This document shows positions 25,791-34,479 of a DNA stretch of 50,165 nt, piece by piece. The stretch comes from CBFDCQ01 sp965603355. Its GTDB lineage: Bacteria; Hydrogenedentota; CAZGCA01; CBFDCQ01. The notes beneath the pieces were generated by a model. It searched no databases, was not told where the DNA came from, and was given only the letters and a program-made list of their open reading frames with translations. The stretch lies in contig CBFDCQ010000016.1 in NCBI GenBank assembly GCA_965603355.1, forward strand, positions 1 to 50,165, written 5' to 3'. Both the position numbers and the translations under genes were made by a program. Every line of letters begins with the position of its first letter. Position 1 is the first letter of the stretch.

Positions 25791-27761
25791 CTAAGGCACG
25801 TCGCGGCGGCGTACCGTCATCGTATGCGAGACGGAGATCTTCTCAATATGCCGAATGGGTATGACCACTTTTCCTAGGAGCGTCGTCATCTCCATCTGAG
25901 GCAAGTTCAGGTTACCTGTCAGCCTGTCCCCATCCTGCAGTTCGACCGACCACCCCTGCCGGTCTTCCGTGCGCGTGATTGTGGAGATGTCCGTTATCGG
26001 CACATCCAGTTCGCCCAGTGCGTGCTGCAGCGCAACAGATTCGCTTTTCGGTTCCCCAATGAGGTGGGACCCGTCCGTCAGGTGTACCTCGACCTGGACC
26101 CGTAGGTCTCGTTCTGGGTACTGGGCTGGGCCAAATGGGAACGGGCGCCGTGAAGCAGCATCCTCCGGCTTACCGCCAACCAAGCCCCGGGATACCGCTT
26201 GTGGTTCCAGATGACCCGTTGAGCCATGGAGAGACTCGATCTCGGCCTCGCTTAAAGCACGGTCGAACAAGATCACTTCATCAATCATCCCGTGCCAGAA
26301 GCGGCCGTAGTGCTGATTCGTTCCACCAATGAACAGGGTGCCGGTCACCTCGTCCGCGTCGATCTGTCGGCCTTCCGTTAGTTTGCCGTCCTTATAGAGA
26401 CGAACGGTTGGCCTCGAATACGTAACGGCCACGTGCGTCCACGTGTGGGGCTGAAACTGCCAGCCATATTCACTCACTTCCTGACGTCCAGTACCCTCGA
26501 AGCTGATAGACCCGCCCGAGTTTCCCTGTAAAGTGTAATAGCGTGGGCCATCGTGCAATAGAAACAGCCGCCGGTTGTTTGTGTTCCTCTTGCTGGGCGG
26601 TGTCAATGTCTTCACAAACGCGGAGAACGTGAACTCGTCGAAATGTACGTTGTCTACACTGAGGAAATCGTCTTCGCCGTCGAAATACAAAGCGCCGCCG
26701 CGCCGGCCATTCTGTTCGTACGTCGGTCCACGGGAGGTCGCATGCTTGTTCCTGCCAGATGTGTCGAGAACCTCGGATCCCGATATACTGTCAAAGGAGT
26801 AATGAGCCATAAGCCCTTTGCCTGCGCCTGTGGCGGGGCCGGGAGATTCCGCAGGGGCCGGCTTAGCTGGAGCGGAAGTCTTGGCAAAATACGGAGAAAC
26901 AAATACCTGCTCTTTCGCCGGTGAGCGCATGGCGGCATGGAGAATCCCTATCTCTTCGGTCCTAAGCGCCTTGTCGAACAGAATAACCTCGTCAAGGCCG
27001 CCGCGCCAGCAGCTCTCGCCCGCTCTGCCCGTGCCGCCCAGGTACACAGTTCCAGCGACATCGTCCCCGGGCAGAAACCCCGTCTGCGTAACTTCACCCT
27101 TCTCGTAAACCGTCACCGATAGCCCGTCGTAGCTAACTGCTATAGGGGTCCAACTGTCGGTCTGAAACCGCCACTCGGACTGTCTCACTTCCGCGGTGCG
27201 GCCATGCACAGCACCGGCAAATCGCAACGAGCCTTCGGAGTCACCCTGCAGAGAGAAGTACCCCTTGTCTCCCTCAAGGCAGAATAGACATCGATTATTG
27301 AGTGGGTTGATGCCCGCGGGCGCTGAGTCACTCGGTGCAGACGCTTTCACGAGCGCCGCGAACGTGAAGCTCTCCAGGTGGATTCCCGGTATACTTACGT
27401 GGTCGTCCTCACCATCAAGAGAGATACCTCTTTCTGCTCTGGCATTCTTGTCCCGTTTGGCTCCATGGAGAACTCCGTGGTAACGGTTCCCAGAGTAGTC
27501 GAGAATCGTACCGGTGTCGTCGCCGGGTACGAATGGGTAATACAGAACAACATGAAGTTGCAGCCCCTCTGGTATGGAGACTCCAGGTGAGAGTACCTGA
27601 GCGATAGTGCCACCACCATCACCGAGTGTGATGAAGGCGATTATGGCGATAGCGAAAACACTTAAGAGAGACCGTCCATATGGGCTTCTTCTGAGATGCG
27701 TGCTCATGTTGGGTCCCCGTTTCTTCATTGGTACAACGGTACCGAGCTCACCTGCGGGCAT
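25791..27761 (-). CDS. Secreted or anchored double LamG-domain protein, 3' end truncated
   Basis: A 656-residue exported protein. A hydrophobic segment at about residues 30-47 is the signal or anchor. Two LamG/concanavalin-like domains follow, at about 68-280 and 316-515, each with the usual 'FDGEDDFLSVDNVHFDEFTF'-type strand and a late 'GMIDEVILFDRALSEAEIE'. Residues 550-650 form a small domain with 'HLTDGSHLIGEPKSESVAL' and 'ELQDGDRLTGNLNL', shared with the BlaR1-like neighbour. The ATG overlaps the stop of that gene (TGATG), with AGAGGGA ahead, so translation is probably coupled; ATG 27728 or 27707 are alternatives. LamG domains usually bind glycans. The original C-terminus is lost (see the adjacent pseudogene tail). 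Confidence 0.85.
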   Translation of the reverse strand: MPAGELGTVVPMKKRGPNMSTHLRRSPYGRSLLSVFAIAIIAFITLGDGGGTIAQVLSPGVSIPEGLQLHVVLYYPFVPGDDTGTILDYSGNRYHGVLHGAKRDKNARAERGISLDGEDDHVSIPGIHLESFTFAALVKASAPSDSAPAGINPLNNRCLFCLEGDKGYFSLQGDSEGSLRFAGAVHGRTAEVRQSEWRFQTDSWTPIAVSYDGLSVTVYEKGEVTQTGFLPGDDVAGTVYLGGTGRAGESCWRGGLDEVILFDKALRTEEIGILHAAMRSPAKEQVFVSPYFAKTSAPAKPAPAESPGPATGAGKGLMAHYSFDSISGSEVLDTSGRNKHATSRGPTYEQNGRRGGALYFDGEDDFLSVDNVHFDEFTFSAFVKTLTPPSKRNTNNRRLFLLHDGPRYYTLQGNSGGSISFEGTGRQEVSEYGWQFQPHTWTHVAVTYSRPTVRLYKDGKLTEGRQIDADEVTGTLFIGGTNQHYGRFWHGMIDEVILFDRALSEAEIESLHGSTGHLEPQAVSRGLVGGKPEDAASRRPFPFGPAQYPERDLRVQVEVHLTDGSHLIGEPKSESVALQHALGELDVPITDISTITRTEDRQGWSVELQDGDRLTGNLNLPQMEMTTLLGKVVIPIRHIEKISVSHTMTVRRRDVP

Positions 27762-29911
27762 CAGTCCCTCTGGATCAGCGAGTGGTTGTCCCTCAGCCTT
27801 ATTGTTCGCTCATCAAGAAGAACGGGGTATTCCAGGACGTTGGGCTCAGCCGGCCCCGGCACACCGTAGAGTTCTTTGACCTGTTTTTCGGACAGTGCTC
27901 GATCAAAGATTGCGACCTCGTCAATGCCGCCGTGCCAGAACCCTCCGTTGTGAGTTCCGATCCCGCCTATGTAAAGCGTGCCCTGAATGCCATCAGGGAA
28001 AGCACCTTTGCGGGTCATAGCCACCTCCCCGTTGACATAAAGGCGTGCGGTCTCCCCATCGTAGGTCGCTGCAAGGTGGGTCCATGTTCCTACAGGGAAC
28101 CGGCGCCCGTAATCATTCATCTCGATCTGCCTATCGACGTATAGTGTGGCGCCGCCTCCAATGTTACCTTCCAAGGAATAGTAATGCTGTCCATCGTCAA
28201 GGAGGATCACGCGCCGGTTATTCACAGACACGGCTGCTGTAGCCACCCATGCTGAAAAGGTGAAGTTGGCGAGGTGGACGTCCGGCACGGTTACACAATC
28301 GTCGATGCCATCAAAGAACAGCCCTGTTCCGATCTTACCGTCACGCCGCTCAGCGCCTTGGAGCTTACCGTGTTTTCCGCTGCCGCTCTTATCTTGAACC
28401 GACGGCCCGGAACCGTCAAATGGATATCGGAGCGCGGCCACCGAGGACACCACGCCGCCGCGTACCGTCACCGCACGCGGGCCGTCAATCCTCTCAACAT
28501 CGCGAATGGGTATGACCACTTCTCCAAAGAGGGCAGTCATCTCCAACTGACGCAAGTTCAGGTTGCCCGTCAGCCTGTCCCCATCCTGCAGTTCGACCGA
28601 CCACACCTGCCGGTCTTCCGTGCGCGTGATTGTGGAAATGTCTCTTATGGGCACATCCATTTCGCCCAGTGCGTGCCGCAACGAGACAGATTCGGCTTTC
28701 GGTTCCCCAATGAGGCGCGACCCGTCCGTCAGGTGTACCCCGACCCGGACCGCCAGATCTTGTTCTGCATGCTCGGCTGCGCCGGCCGGGTCGGAGGACG
28801 TCCGCTCCCCCTCATCGCTTGCGAGCACGACGCTCACGCAGGCGAGGATAGCTAGGAGCGCAAAGGATGTTACCCTCATCCTCCGATGGACACGGTATCT
28901 ACGGCTCATGATTCTCGCGATGCGCCGAGCAAGAGAACTGTGGCTCTCCGCAAGCCCAAGACCAGCCGCCGCAAACGACGGCACCCTCTTTGTATCCTGA
29001 ATGACGCGCAGAACGCTCTTGCTGTATCGTTTCCGCCCCGCCCCCATGTGTACGACAGCCATATCGTCGCATATCATCTCGCGCTCCTGACGAAGTCGCC
29101 AGTTCGCGTACCACACCAGTGGATGGAAGAAGTAAATGACTTGGATAGCGGTCTGGACCCAATTCACCAGAAGATCGAATCGCCTGATGTGGGCTAGCTC
29201 ATGTAGCAACACCGGCTCAAGATCCTTCAGATCCCATTCCCCAACCATTCGGACGGGCAACAATACCGTGGGCCGGAGCACTCCGGTCACGATCGGACCA
29301 CCGGTTTCTCGTGACCAAGCAAGGAGGCGTACGGTAACATGCCTCTTTATTCTGAGCCTCGCACGAAGCCGCTCTATGAGCGCTACCAGGTCAGCTCGGG
29401 CAGACACCGGGCAGGACAGTATGAACCTGCGAGCACGGATCGTACGGAGGCCAACCGTACCCGCGAGGCATATCGCGATGATGAACCAAGCTAGGCCGAT
29501 CTTACCGGCAAGCGAGACCGGCCGGAAGACGTCCCGCACGGCAACGGACTCCTTCATGGACACGCTTCCTGCTTCAGGGTGCAGCTGAATGGGTTGTGCT
29601 GTATCAACATATTCGGTTCCGAGGACAGACTCGAGCCTTTTTGAAGGAAGATATCGCCCCTCGGAACTGGACATGAACGACCCTTCGACAGCCTCTCGCA
29701 AATGGCCCGCAAGACCAAGCGGAAGCGTCAGGTTGATCGGTAAACACAGCCGAACCAATACAATACACCACAACCAGTGACGGAGCCTGGGCGACGACCT
29801 ACGGCTGAACATGGAAACGACCGCGACCAATCCCACGAGAACCGAAACCTGTACGCTCACGGCCCAAAGGGTGCGCACACATTGACTCGCGACGGCATCA
29901 AGCACGTTCAT
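27761..29911 (-). CDS. BlaR1/MecR1-type M56 peptidase sensor with extracytoplasmic LamG domain
   Basis: A 716-residue membrane sensor. Residues 1-365 are the BlaR1 part: membrane helices at about 14-34, 44-68, 135-156 and 346-364, and a zinc protease core with 'LLHELAHIRRFD' (HExxH at 237-241) and 'EREMICDDMAVV' (third ligand). In BlaR1 the domain after the last helix lies outside the cell and senses beta-lactams. Here that domain is replaced by a 'LTDGSRLIGEP'...'LQDGDRLTGNLNL' module (386-480) and a LamG domain (about 495-680). The likely ligand is therefore a glycan, not a beta-lactam, which is inference. It lies 4 bases after the blaI-like gene, whose repressor it should cleave. Confidence 0.9.
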   Translation of the reverse strand: MNVLDAVASQCVRTLWAVSVQVSVLVGLVAVVSMFSRRSSPRLRHWLWCIVLVRLCLPINLTLPLGLAGHLREAVEGSFMSSSEGRYLPSKRLESVLGTEYVDTAQPIQLHPEAGSVSMKESVAVRDVFRPVSLAGKIGLAWFIIAICLAGTVGLRTIRARRFILSCPVSARADLVALIERLRARLRIKRHVTVRLLAWSRETGGPIVTGVLRPTVLLPVRMVGEWDLKDLEPVLLHELAHIRRFDLLVNWVQTAIQVIYFFHPLVWYANWRLRQEREMICDDMAVVHMGAGRKRYSKSVLRVIQDTKRVPSFAAAGLGLAESHSSLARRIARIMSRRYRVHRRMRVTSFALLAILACVSVVLASDEGERTSSDPAGAAEHAEQDLAVRVGVHLTDGSRLIGEPKAESVSLRHALGEMDVPIRDISTITRTEDRQVWSVELQDGDRLTGNLNLRQLEMTALFGEVVIPIRDVERIDGPRAVTVRGGVVSSVAALRYPFDGSGPSVQDKSGSGKHGKLQGAERRDGKIGTGLFFDGIDDCVTVPDVHLANFTFSAWVATAAVSVNNRRVILLDDGQHYYSLEGNIGGGATLYVDRQIEMNDYGRRFPVGTWTHLAATYDGETARLYVNGEVAMTRKGAFPDGIQGTLYIGGIGTHNGGFWHGGIDEVAIFDRALSEKQVKELYGVPGPAEPNVLEYPVLLDERTIRLRDNHSLIQRD

Positions 29912-29915
29912 CGCT

Positions 29916-30296
29916 CTAGTCCTCCTGGTGTTCCTCTATCAGTTTCTCAAGGGCTGCAATTTCCTCGTCGCTCAGCGTTCTGCCCTCCGCAAGATGTGCA
30001 AACAGTGGCACGAACGTGCTGCCGAGGACCGTATCAGCAAACGTCTCAACGGCCTTCGTGACAACCTTCGAACGAGGCACGGCCTGCTTGTACAGGCAGA
30101 GAGGTCCGAGCTTCCTTCGACGCAGGTAACCCTTAGCGACAAGACGGTCGAGCATGGTCTTGACGGTCTGGTATTCCCATTCTCTCTTCGTGACAGCTTT
30201 CTCATGGACGTTGCGGGCGGTAAGCTCGCCCCCGTTCCAGCAGACGTTCATGATCAACCACTCGGCCTTGGATAGTTCGGGAAGTTCTTTCGCCAT
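29916..30296 (-). CDS. BlaI/MecI/CopY-family transcriptional repressor
   Basis: A 126-residue winged-helix repressor of the BlaI family ('LSKAEWLIMNVCWNGGELTA', 'WEYQTVKTMLDRLVAKGYL'). The C-terminal half is the dimer domain, ending in 'LSDEEIAALEKLIEEH'. Members block their own operon until the partner M56 peptidase cleaves them. The gene leads an operon with the BlaR1-LamG sensor and the double-LamG protein. A perfect palindrome of BlaI-operator type stands inside its promoter (30327-30342). The ATG follows an AAAAGGAGG site. Confidence 0.94.
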   Translation of the reverse strand: MAKELPELSKAEWLIMNVCWNGGELTARNVHEKAVTKREWEYQTVKTMLDRLVAKGYLRRRKLGPLCLYKQAVPRSKVVTKAVETFADTVLGSTFVPLFAHLAEGRTLSDEEIAALEKLIEEHQED

Positions 30297-30322
30297 GCGA
30301 CCCTCCTTTTAGGTTTGTCGTT

Positions 30323-30352
30323 ATCGTACCACACTTGTGGTAGTTTTGTCAA
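30323..30352 (-). promoter_or_regulatory. Promoter of the blaI-blaR1-LamG operon
   Basis: On the - strand a perfect TTGACA (30347-30352) is followed by an 18-base spacer and TACGAT (30323-30328, 4 of 6 matches). The start point would be near 30316, about 20 bases ahead of the ATG at 30296. The operator fills almost the whole spacer. Confidence 0.7.
30327..30342. promoter_or_regulatory. BlaI-type operator palindrome TACCACA-CT-TGTGGTA
   Basis: Perfect 7-base arms with a 2-base centre, lying between the -35 and -10 boxes of the operon promoter. Its placement fits autoregulation by the BlaI-like repressor encoded just downstream. The arm differs from the TACA/TGTA core of staphylococcal bla operators, as expected for a distant member. 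Confidence 0.7.
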
Positions 30353-30779
30353 GAAGAAAATGCAAGCAGCTTGAACTGATATCTTGAGTGGAGCGTTGTC
30401 ACGAATCAGTTGCGTGGGACAACCGTTCCGTTGTTCGTCAGTCACCCCCTAGCATTGGCTCCGTGAAAGTGAAAAGGACGATAGAACGATGATTCTAGAA
30501 CAGCTTGGTATTTACGGATGGAAGGAACACGACGAAAACCTGGTACTGGCGTCGTTCCTTGAGGTTTGTCGTGCCCCATGGCTTGCCCGTGCGCTCGCCT
30601 TGACGCGCCATAGGAGAACTGCTAGAGTGAGGCCACAAGGGGGCCGTCATCCGTTGTGATAGTGCGCCTTGAGTTGTCCCGTGAACTGTCGGAAGGGGAG
30701 GCACTGAATACAATCTTATAGGGAAAATCCCAGGTTAGAGTTGATCCAACATCGGCTCTTGAGAGAAAGGATGGTAGAG
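30353..30779. other. Spacer between the blaI operon and a Gfo/Idh/MocA gene
   Basis: About 430 bases with no recognised gene. A 56-codon frame starts at ATG 30489 behind AAAAGGACG, but its product (beginning MILEQLGIYGWKEHDEN) turns Arg-rich and unlike a protein, so I do not call it. A weak promoter (TACAAT near 30709) and the conserved leader (TATAGGGAAAAT, GTTGATCCAAC, GAGAGAAAGGA) lead into the gene at 30780; the same leader precedes the broken copy at 25630. Confidence 0.5.
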
Positions 30780-32207
30780 ATGGGGACTAATGAAAAGAAG
30801 CAGGGTCGAAAGATGACCCGACGTACGTTTGTGGGCGGCTCGGCGGCGGCAGCAGCGGCCTTCACGATTCTACCCGGTTGTGTCCGGGGAGGGCGCGGTC
30901 GTCCGGCACCGAGTGACAAGCTCAATGTGGCCTTTATCGGTACCGGAGGACAGGGTACAGGTAATATCAGAAGCGTACTCGAGCATCAGGATGTGCAGGT
31001 TATAGCCCTTTGTGATGTCAATCAGTGGAGTGACTACGGAAGGTTCTACTACGGAGGCGTAGCGGGACTGAAACCTGCACTTGAGATCGTGGAGAAGCAC
31101 TACGCCGACCAAAGAAAATCGGGGACATACAAGGGCTGCGCCAGCTATGTGGATTTCCATAGGATGCTGGAACGAGAGAAGGGCATAGATGCCGTTGTTG
31201 TATCCACTCCCGATCACGTGCATGCAGTGGCATGCATGGCAGCTATCAAGCGAGGTAAGCATGTGTACTGCGAAAAGCCTCTGACCCATTCGGTATATGA
31301 AACGCGAGTGGTAACAGAGGCCGCCCGAAAAGCAGGAGTGGCGACTCAGATGGGTAATCACGGCCATTCCGGGGATGCGATTCGTTTGACGGTAGAGTGG
31401 CTGCGAGACGGGGCTATCGGACCGGTACGTGAGATCCACGCCTGGACTAACGCTGGAGGATCAGAATGGACGGATATGGATCGCAGGCCTAAGGAGAGCC
31501 CGCCTGTGCCGAAGGGACTGGACTGGGACCGCTGGATCGGTCCGGCGCTTTACCGACCCTATCATCCCGCTTATGCACCGTACAATTGGCGCGGCTGGTG
31601 GGATTTCGGTACGGGAGGAATCGGTGATATGGCCTGTCATAACGTGGATCCGGCCTTCTGGGCTCTTGACTTGCGCTATCCCACGAGCGTGGAAGCCAGT
31701 TCCTCGAGGCTGAACAGACAAACGGTACCCGCAGGGGCAGTGTATCATTACGAGTATCCGGCTCGCGGGGATATGCCTGCGTGCACCCTGAGATGGTATG
31801 ACGGCGGCTTGATGCCCCCACGACCGGAAGGGCTCGAAGAATACCGTGAAATGGGGGAAAACGGCATTTACTTTGTGGGCGACGAGGGAGTGATAAAATG
31901 TGGCGGCTGGGGTGGCTCCCCACGCATAATTCCCGAGTCGAAGATGAAGGAATATAAGCTGCCGCCGAAGACAATCGATCGAGTTCCAGGACATCATCGA
32001 GACTGGATAAACGCCTGCAAGGGCGGCAAGCCGGCCAGCTCGAATTTCGATTATGCCGGTCCGTTAACCGAAATGGTATTGCTGGGCAATGTGGCGTTGC
32101 GGACGGGCAAGAAGATATATTGGGACGGCCCGAACATGAAGGCCACCAATGCGCCGCAAGCGGACAAATATATCAAGCCGGCGTATCGGGAAGGCTGGAG
32201 CTTATAG
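30780..32207 (+). CDS. Tat-exported Gfo/Idh/MocA family oxidoreductase
   Basis: A 475-residue NAD(P)-dependent sugar-type oxidoreductase that carries a Tat signal ('RKMTRRTFVGGSAAAAAAF'). The nucleotide-binding half has 'NVAFIGTGGQGTGNI' and the family motif 'CEKPLTHSVYETR'. The C-terminal half has 'WWDFGTGGIGDMACHNVD' and ends 'YIKPAYREGWSL'. I choose ATG 30780 because AAAGGA stands 8 bases upstream with the same spacing as in the broken paralog at 25630, where the earlier ATG (30771) is not conserved. Such exported members are abundant in Planctomycetes-like bacteria; substrates are mostly unknown. It is a close paralog of the gene at 35854. Confidence 0.92.
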   Translation: MGTNEKKQGRKMTRRTFVGGSAAAAAAFTILPGCVRGGRGRPAPSDKLNVAFIGTGGQGTGNIRSVLEHQDVQVIALCDVNQWSDYGRFYYGGVAGLKPALEIVEKHYADQRKSGTYKGCASYVDFHRMLEREKGIDAVVVSTPDHVHAVACMAAIKRGKHVYCEKPLTHSVYETRVVTEAARKAGVATQMGNHGHSGDAIRLTVEWLRDGAIGPVREIHAWTNAGGSEWTDMDRRPKESPPVPKGLDWDRWIGPALYRPYHPAYAPYNWRGWWDFGTGGIGDMACHNVDPAFWALDLRYPTSVEASSSRLNRQTVPAGAVYHYEYPARGDMPACTLRWYDGGLMPPRPEGLEEYREMGENGIYFVGDEGVIKCGGWGGSPRIIPESKMKEYKLPPKTIDRVPGHHRDWINACKGGKPASSNFDYAGPLTEMVLLGNVALRTGKKIYWDGPNMKATNAPQADKYIKPAYREGWSL

Positions 32208-32339
32208 ACCGAGGAACGTGGGCGTCGCCAATCGGGACACCCGCCCCTGACGGCGACCGGTCAGAAAAACACGGATTCGATCTCTCACAGGGTCTGTTCG
32301 ACGCTTCCGTTGTGCTGGACGCATCGGATTTCCGAGATA

Positions 32340-33677
32340 CTACTCTTCAATCCCGAGCTTGTGCTGCATCTCTTCAAGCGATATACCCTTTGTCTCCGGC
32401 ACCATGAACTTGACCCATATAAGCTGAAGGACCATCATGAAGCAGAAGAAGCCGAAGATAACGGACGGCGGCAGCCTTTCAGCCATCCTCGGAAAGGCAA
32501 ACGTCAACGACGCAGCGAAGAACCAGTGGGTGAAGCTGCCCAGTGCCTGGCCTGAAGCCCGGTTCCGGTTGGGGAAGATCTCGCTGATCAACACCCAGAT
32601 CACAGTCCCCTGACCAACAGCGTGGGCGGCGATGAAGGCAAAAATACACCACGGCACAATCTGGTAGTTCCCGGCGCTGAAAGCCCAGGCACAAAGGCCG
32701 AGCGATGCAATGTAGCCGAACGACCCGATATAAAGCAGGCTGCGCCGCCCTAGTCTGTCGATAAGCCACAGGCCCAAGTACGTGAAGACCAGGTTGGTAG
32801 CGCCGATGCCGACGGACTGAAGCAGGGCGGCGTGCTTGTCAAGCCCGGTCCATTGAAAGATTCGAGGCGCGAAGTACAGGATCGCATTAATACCGGACAG
32901 CTGGTTGAAGAATGCCACCAGGAAAGCCAGCATGATCGGGATCTTCAGGCGCCTCGTGAAGAACTGCACGGGCGTTTCCTTGTCACCCACACTGGCTTCA
33001 ACGGAATCGGCCAGGGCTGTGATCTCCGACTCCGAAAAGTCCGGGTTGATCCGGCGGAAGATGTTCATGCCCGCCTCGCGCCGTCCGCCGTGGACAATCA
33101 GCCATCGCGGAGACTCAGGGATCGTAAAGCACAGGACGCTATACAGCAAAGCGGGGAGTGCTTCGACGCCAAGCATCCAGCGCCAGGCGACTTCCACATT
33201 CACGTACTTGCCGAGAAAGTAATTGGATACGAAGGCGATCAGGATGCCGAAAACGATGTTGAACTGGAACATGCCTGCAAGGCGTCCGCGCATCGCGGCC
33301 GGCGATATCTCAGAAATGTACATCGGCGCCGCCACGGTGGCCATTCCCACGCCCAGACCACCGATGAAACGGGAGACCATGAAGAAATACTTCTCCGGCG
33401 CAATACCGGAACCCACCGCCGAAACAAAGTACAACACACCGATACAGATCAGTGTTCTCCGGCGGCCAAACCGCTCGGCCGGCCATCCGCCGGTCAAGGC
33501 TCCCAGAACCGTGCCCCACAGCGCGGCGCTCATACAGAGGCCATGCATGGCGCTGTTGAGGTTCCACAGTGACTCGAGCTTCTGTTCCGCACCCGAGATA
33601 ACGATGGTGTCGAACCCGAAAAGAAATCCCGCCAAGGCCGCCGTTATCGACCAGAAAAACAGACGTTGATGTTTCAC
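32340..33677 (-). CDS. MFS sugar porter
   Basis: A 445-residue twelve-helix transporter of the sugar porter family (XylE/GalP/AraE-like), probably importing a monosaccharide with protons. Family marks are 'LFGFDTIVISGAEQ', 'GWPAERFGRRRTL', 'PESPRWLIVHGG', 'QLSGINAILYFAPRIF' and 'VPETKGISLEEMQ'. The start is GTG 33677 behind GGGAGGT at good spacing. It faces the Gfo/Idh/MocA gene on the other strand and may supply its substrate, but this is inference. A short palindrome upstream may be an operator. Confidence 0.93.
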   Translation of the reverse strand: MKHQRLFFWSITAALAGFLFGFDTIVISGAEQKLESLWNLNSAMHGLCMSAALWGTVLGALTGGWPAERFGRRRTLICIGVLYFVSAVGSGIAPEKYFFMVSRFIGGLGVGMATVAAPMYISEISPAAMRGRLAGMFQFNIVFGILIAFVSNYFLGKYVNVEVAWRWMLGVEALPALLYSVLCFTIPESPRWLIVHGGRREAGMNIFRRINPDFSESEITALADSVEASVGDKETPVQFFTRRLKIPIMLAFLVAFFNQLSGINAILYFAPRIFQWTGLDKHAALLQSVGIGATNLVFTYLGLWLIDRLGRRSLLYIGSFGYIASLGLCAWAFSAGNYQIVPWCIFAFIAAHAVGQGTVIWVLISEIFPNRNRASGQALGSFTHWFFAASLTFAFPRMAERLPPSVIFGFFCFMMVLQLIWVKFMVPETKGISLEEMQHKLGIEE

Positions 33678-33703
33678 GCGTACCTCCCTTTCATTTCCAC
33701 ATG

Positions 33704-33716
33704 CGCTTTATAAGCG
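33704..33716. promoter_or_regulatory. Palindrome CGCTT-TAT-AAGCG upstream of the sugar porter
   Basis: A 5-base perfect inverted repeat with a 3-base centre, 27 bases upstream of the GTG start of the MFS gene. Position and shape fit an operator, but no regulator is encoded beside it. Confidence 0.25.
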
Positions 33717-34062
33717 TTCGATCGGTATATTCCCCGGGAATAGGGGAATAGCGGGAATAGGACGACGCCACACCTATTCTTGCCCGTCTTCTCGTCTTCT
33801 TCCCGGCTTCTTCTTGCGGCCGTCACGTCCAAGAAGCCTCTCGAGCCTGAAAACACAAATGAGGGACTAACAATATAACAATAGGACAACAGGGGAGTGT
33901 ACAATAGGGGACGACCACCTATTTGTTGCCCTTATCCCACCTCCAACTGACCCCTGCGCCCAGACAGCCCGCTAGCCAAGCCCATCGTGCTACTACTCAG
34001 CCGATGCGCCTTTCCTATACATGATAGCATGGAGGAACGCAAACGGCAACAGGAAAACAGAA

Positions 34063-34229
34063 AATAGGTGCCTGGGGGGCTGTTGAAAAAGTCCCTACAG
34101 ACGACCGGACGTCATTCTGAGCGAAGCGAAGAATCTCCATTTTCCGGGCTTTTTGAGACACCAGATCCTTCGCGTGCGCTCAGGATGACACCTAAATGCA
34201 CTTTTTCAACAGCCCCCCTGGCCCCTATT
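34063..34229. mobile_element. MITE-like element 1 (167 bases, 30-base inverted ends)
   Basis: The ends are near-perfect inverted repeats: 34063-34092 (AATAGGTGCCTGGGGGGCTG...) and 34200-34229 match in 28 of 30 positions. Inside is a second inverted pair, GTCATTCTGAGCGAAGCGAA at about 34110 and its imperfect complement ending CGCTCAGGATGAC near 34190. It has no coding capacity. A related copy lies at 37763-37925. This is the structure of a non-autonomous miniature element; no transposase is present in the window. Confidence 0.75.
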
Positions 34230-34389
34230 GTACCCTATTGTCTAACGGTATCTCTGATGACCGAGTCACTGCGATGCTGCTCGGTTCTGACGGTACCTGC
34301 TGCCCGCAGGAAAATCCTTCCCGGTTTTCGGATTGATCTCGCGCCGATCGCGCCCCTGTATGCTGGATGGAACATTTCCAGATCCTTTA

Positions 34390-34398
34390 TGTTATACT
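34390..34398 (+). promoter_or_regulatory. Extended -10 promoter of the Spy-like gene
   Basis: TG-T-TATACT is an extended -10 box (34390-34398); the -35 is poor, as is usual for this type. The start point near 34405 leaves a 75-base leader before ATG 34480. Confidence 0.5.
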
Positions 34399-34479
34399 TT
34401 AGGGGTCGTGGGTAATATCCAATGGGGGATGGATGTTCACAACTTGTGTCGGGGTACACAACAGAGGAGGGAAACGATC

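Larger units (their letters stand above)
33678..34479. other. Spacer of 802 bases with a MITE-like element
   Basis: No gene is supported. It contains a possible operator at 33704, AATAGG-rich sequence at about 33735-33765 and 33868-33930 (for example CAATAGGGGACGACCACCTATTTG), the MITE-like unit at 34063-34229, and a promoter at 34390. A frame from 34333 that runs into the next gene starts upstream of the promoter -10 and is rejected. Confidence 0.55.

Noticed and set aside
27761..30296. Beta-lactam resistance operon
   Set aside because: The sensor has no penicillin-binding domain and no beta-lactamase or PBP2a gene is adjacent; the LamG domain points to glycans.
30489..30659. 56-codon frame behind an AAAAGGACG site
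   Set aside because: The product becomes Arg-rich and unlike a folded protein, and nothing in context supports it.
34333..34479. N-terminal extension of the Spy-like protein from 34333
   Set aside because: It begins upstream of the promoter -10 at 34393 and lacks a ribosome site, while ATG 34480 has both a ribosome site and a signal peptide.
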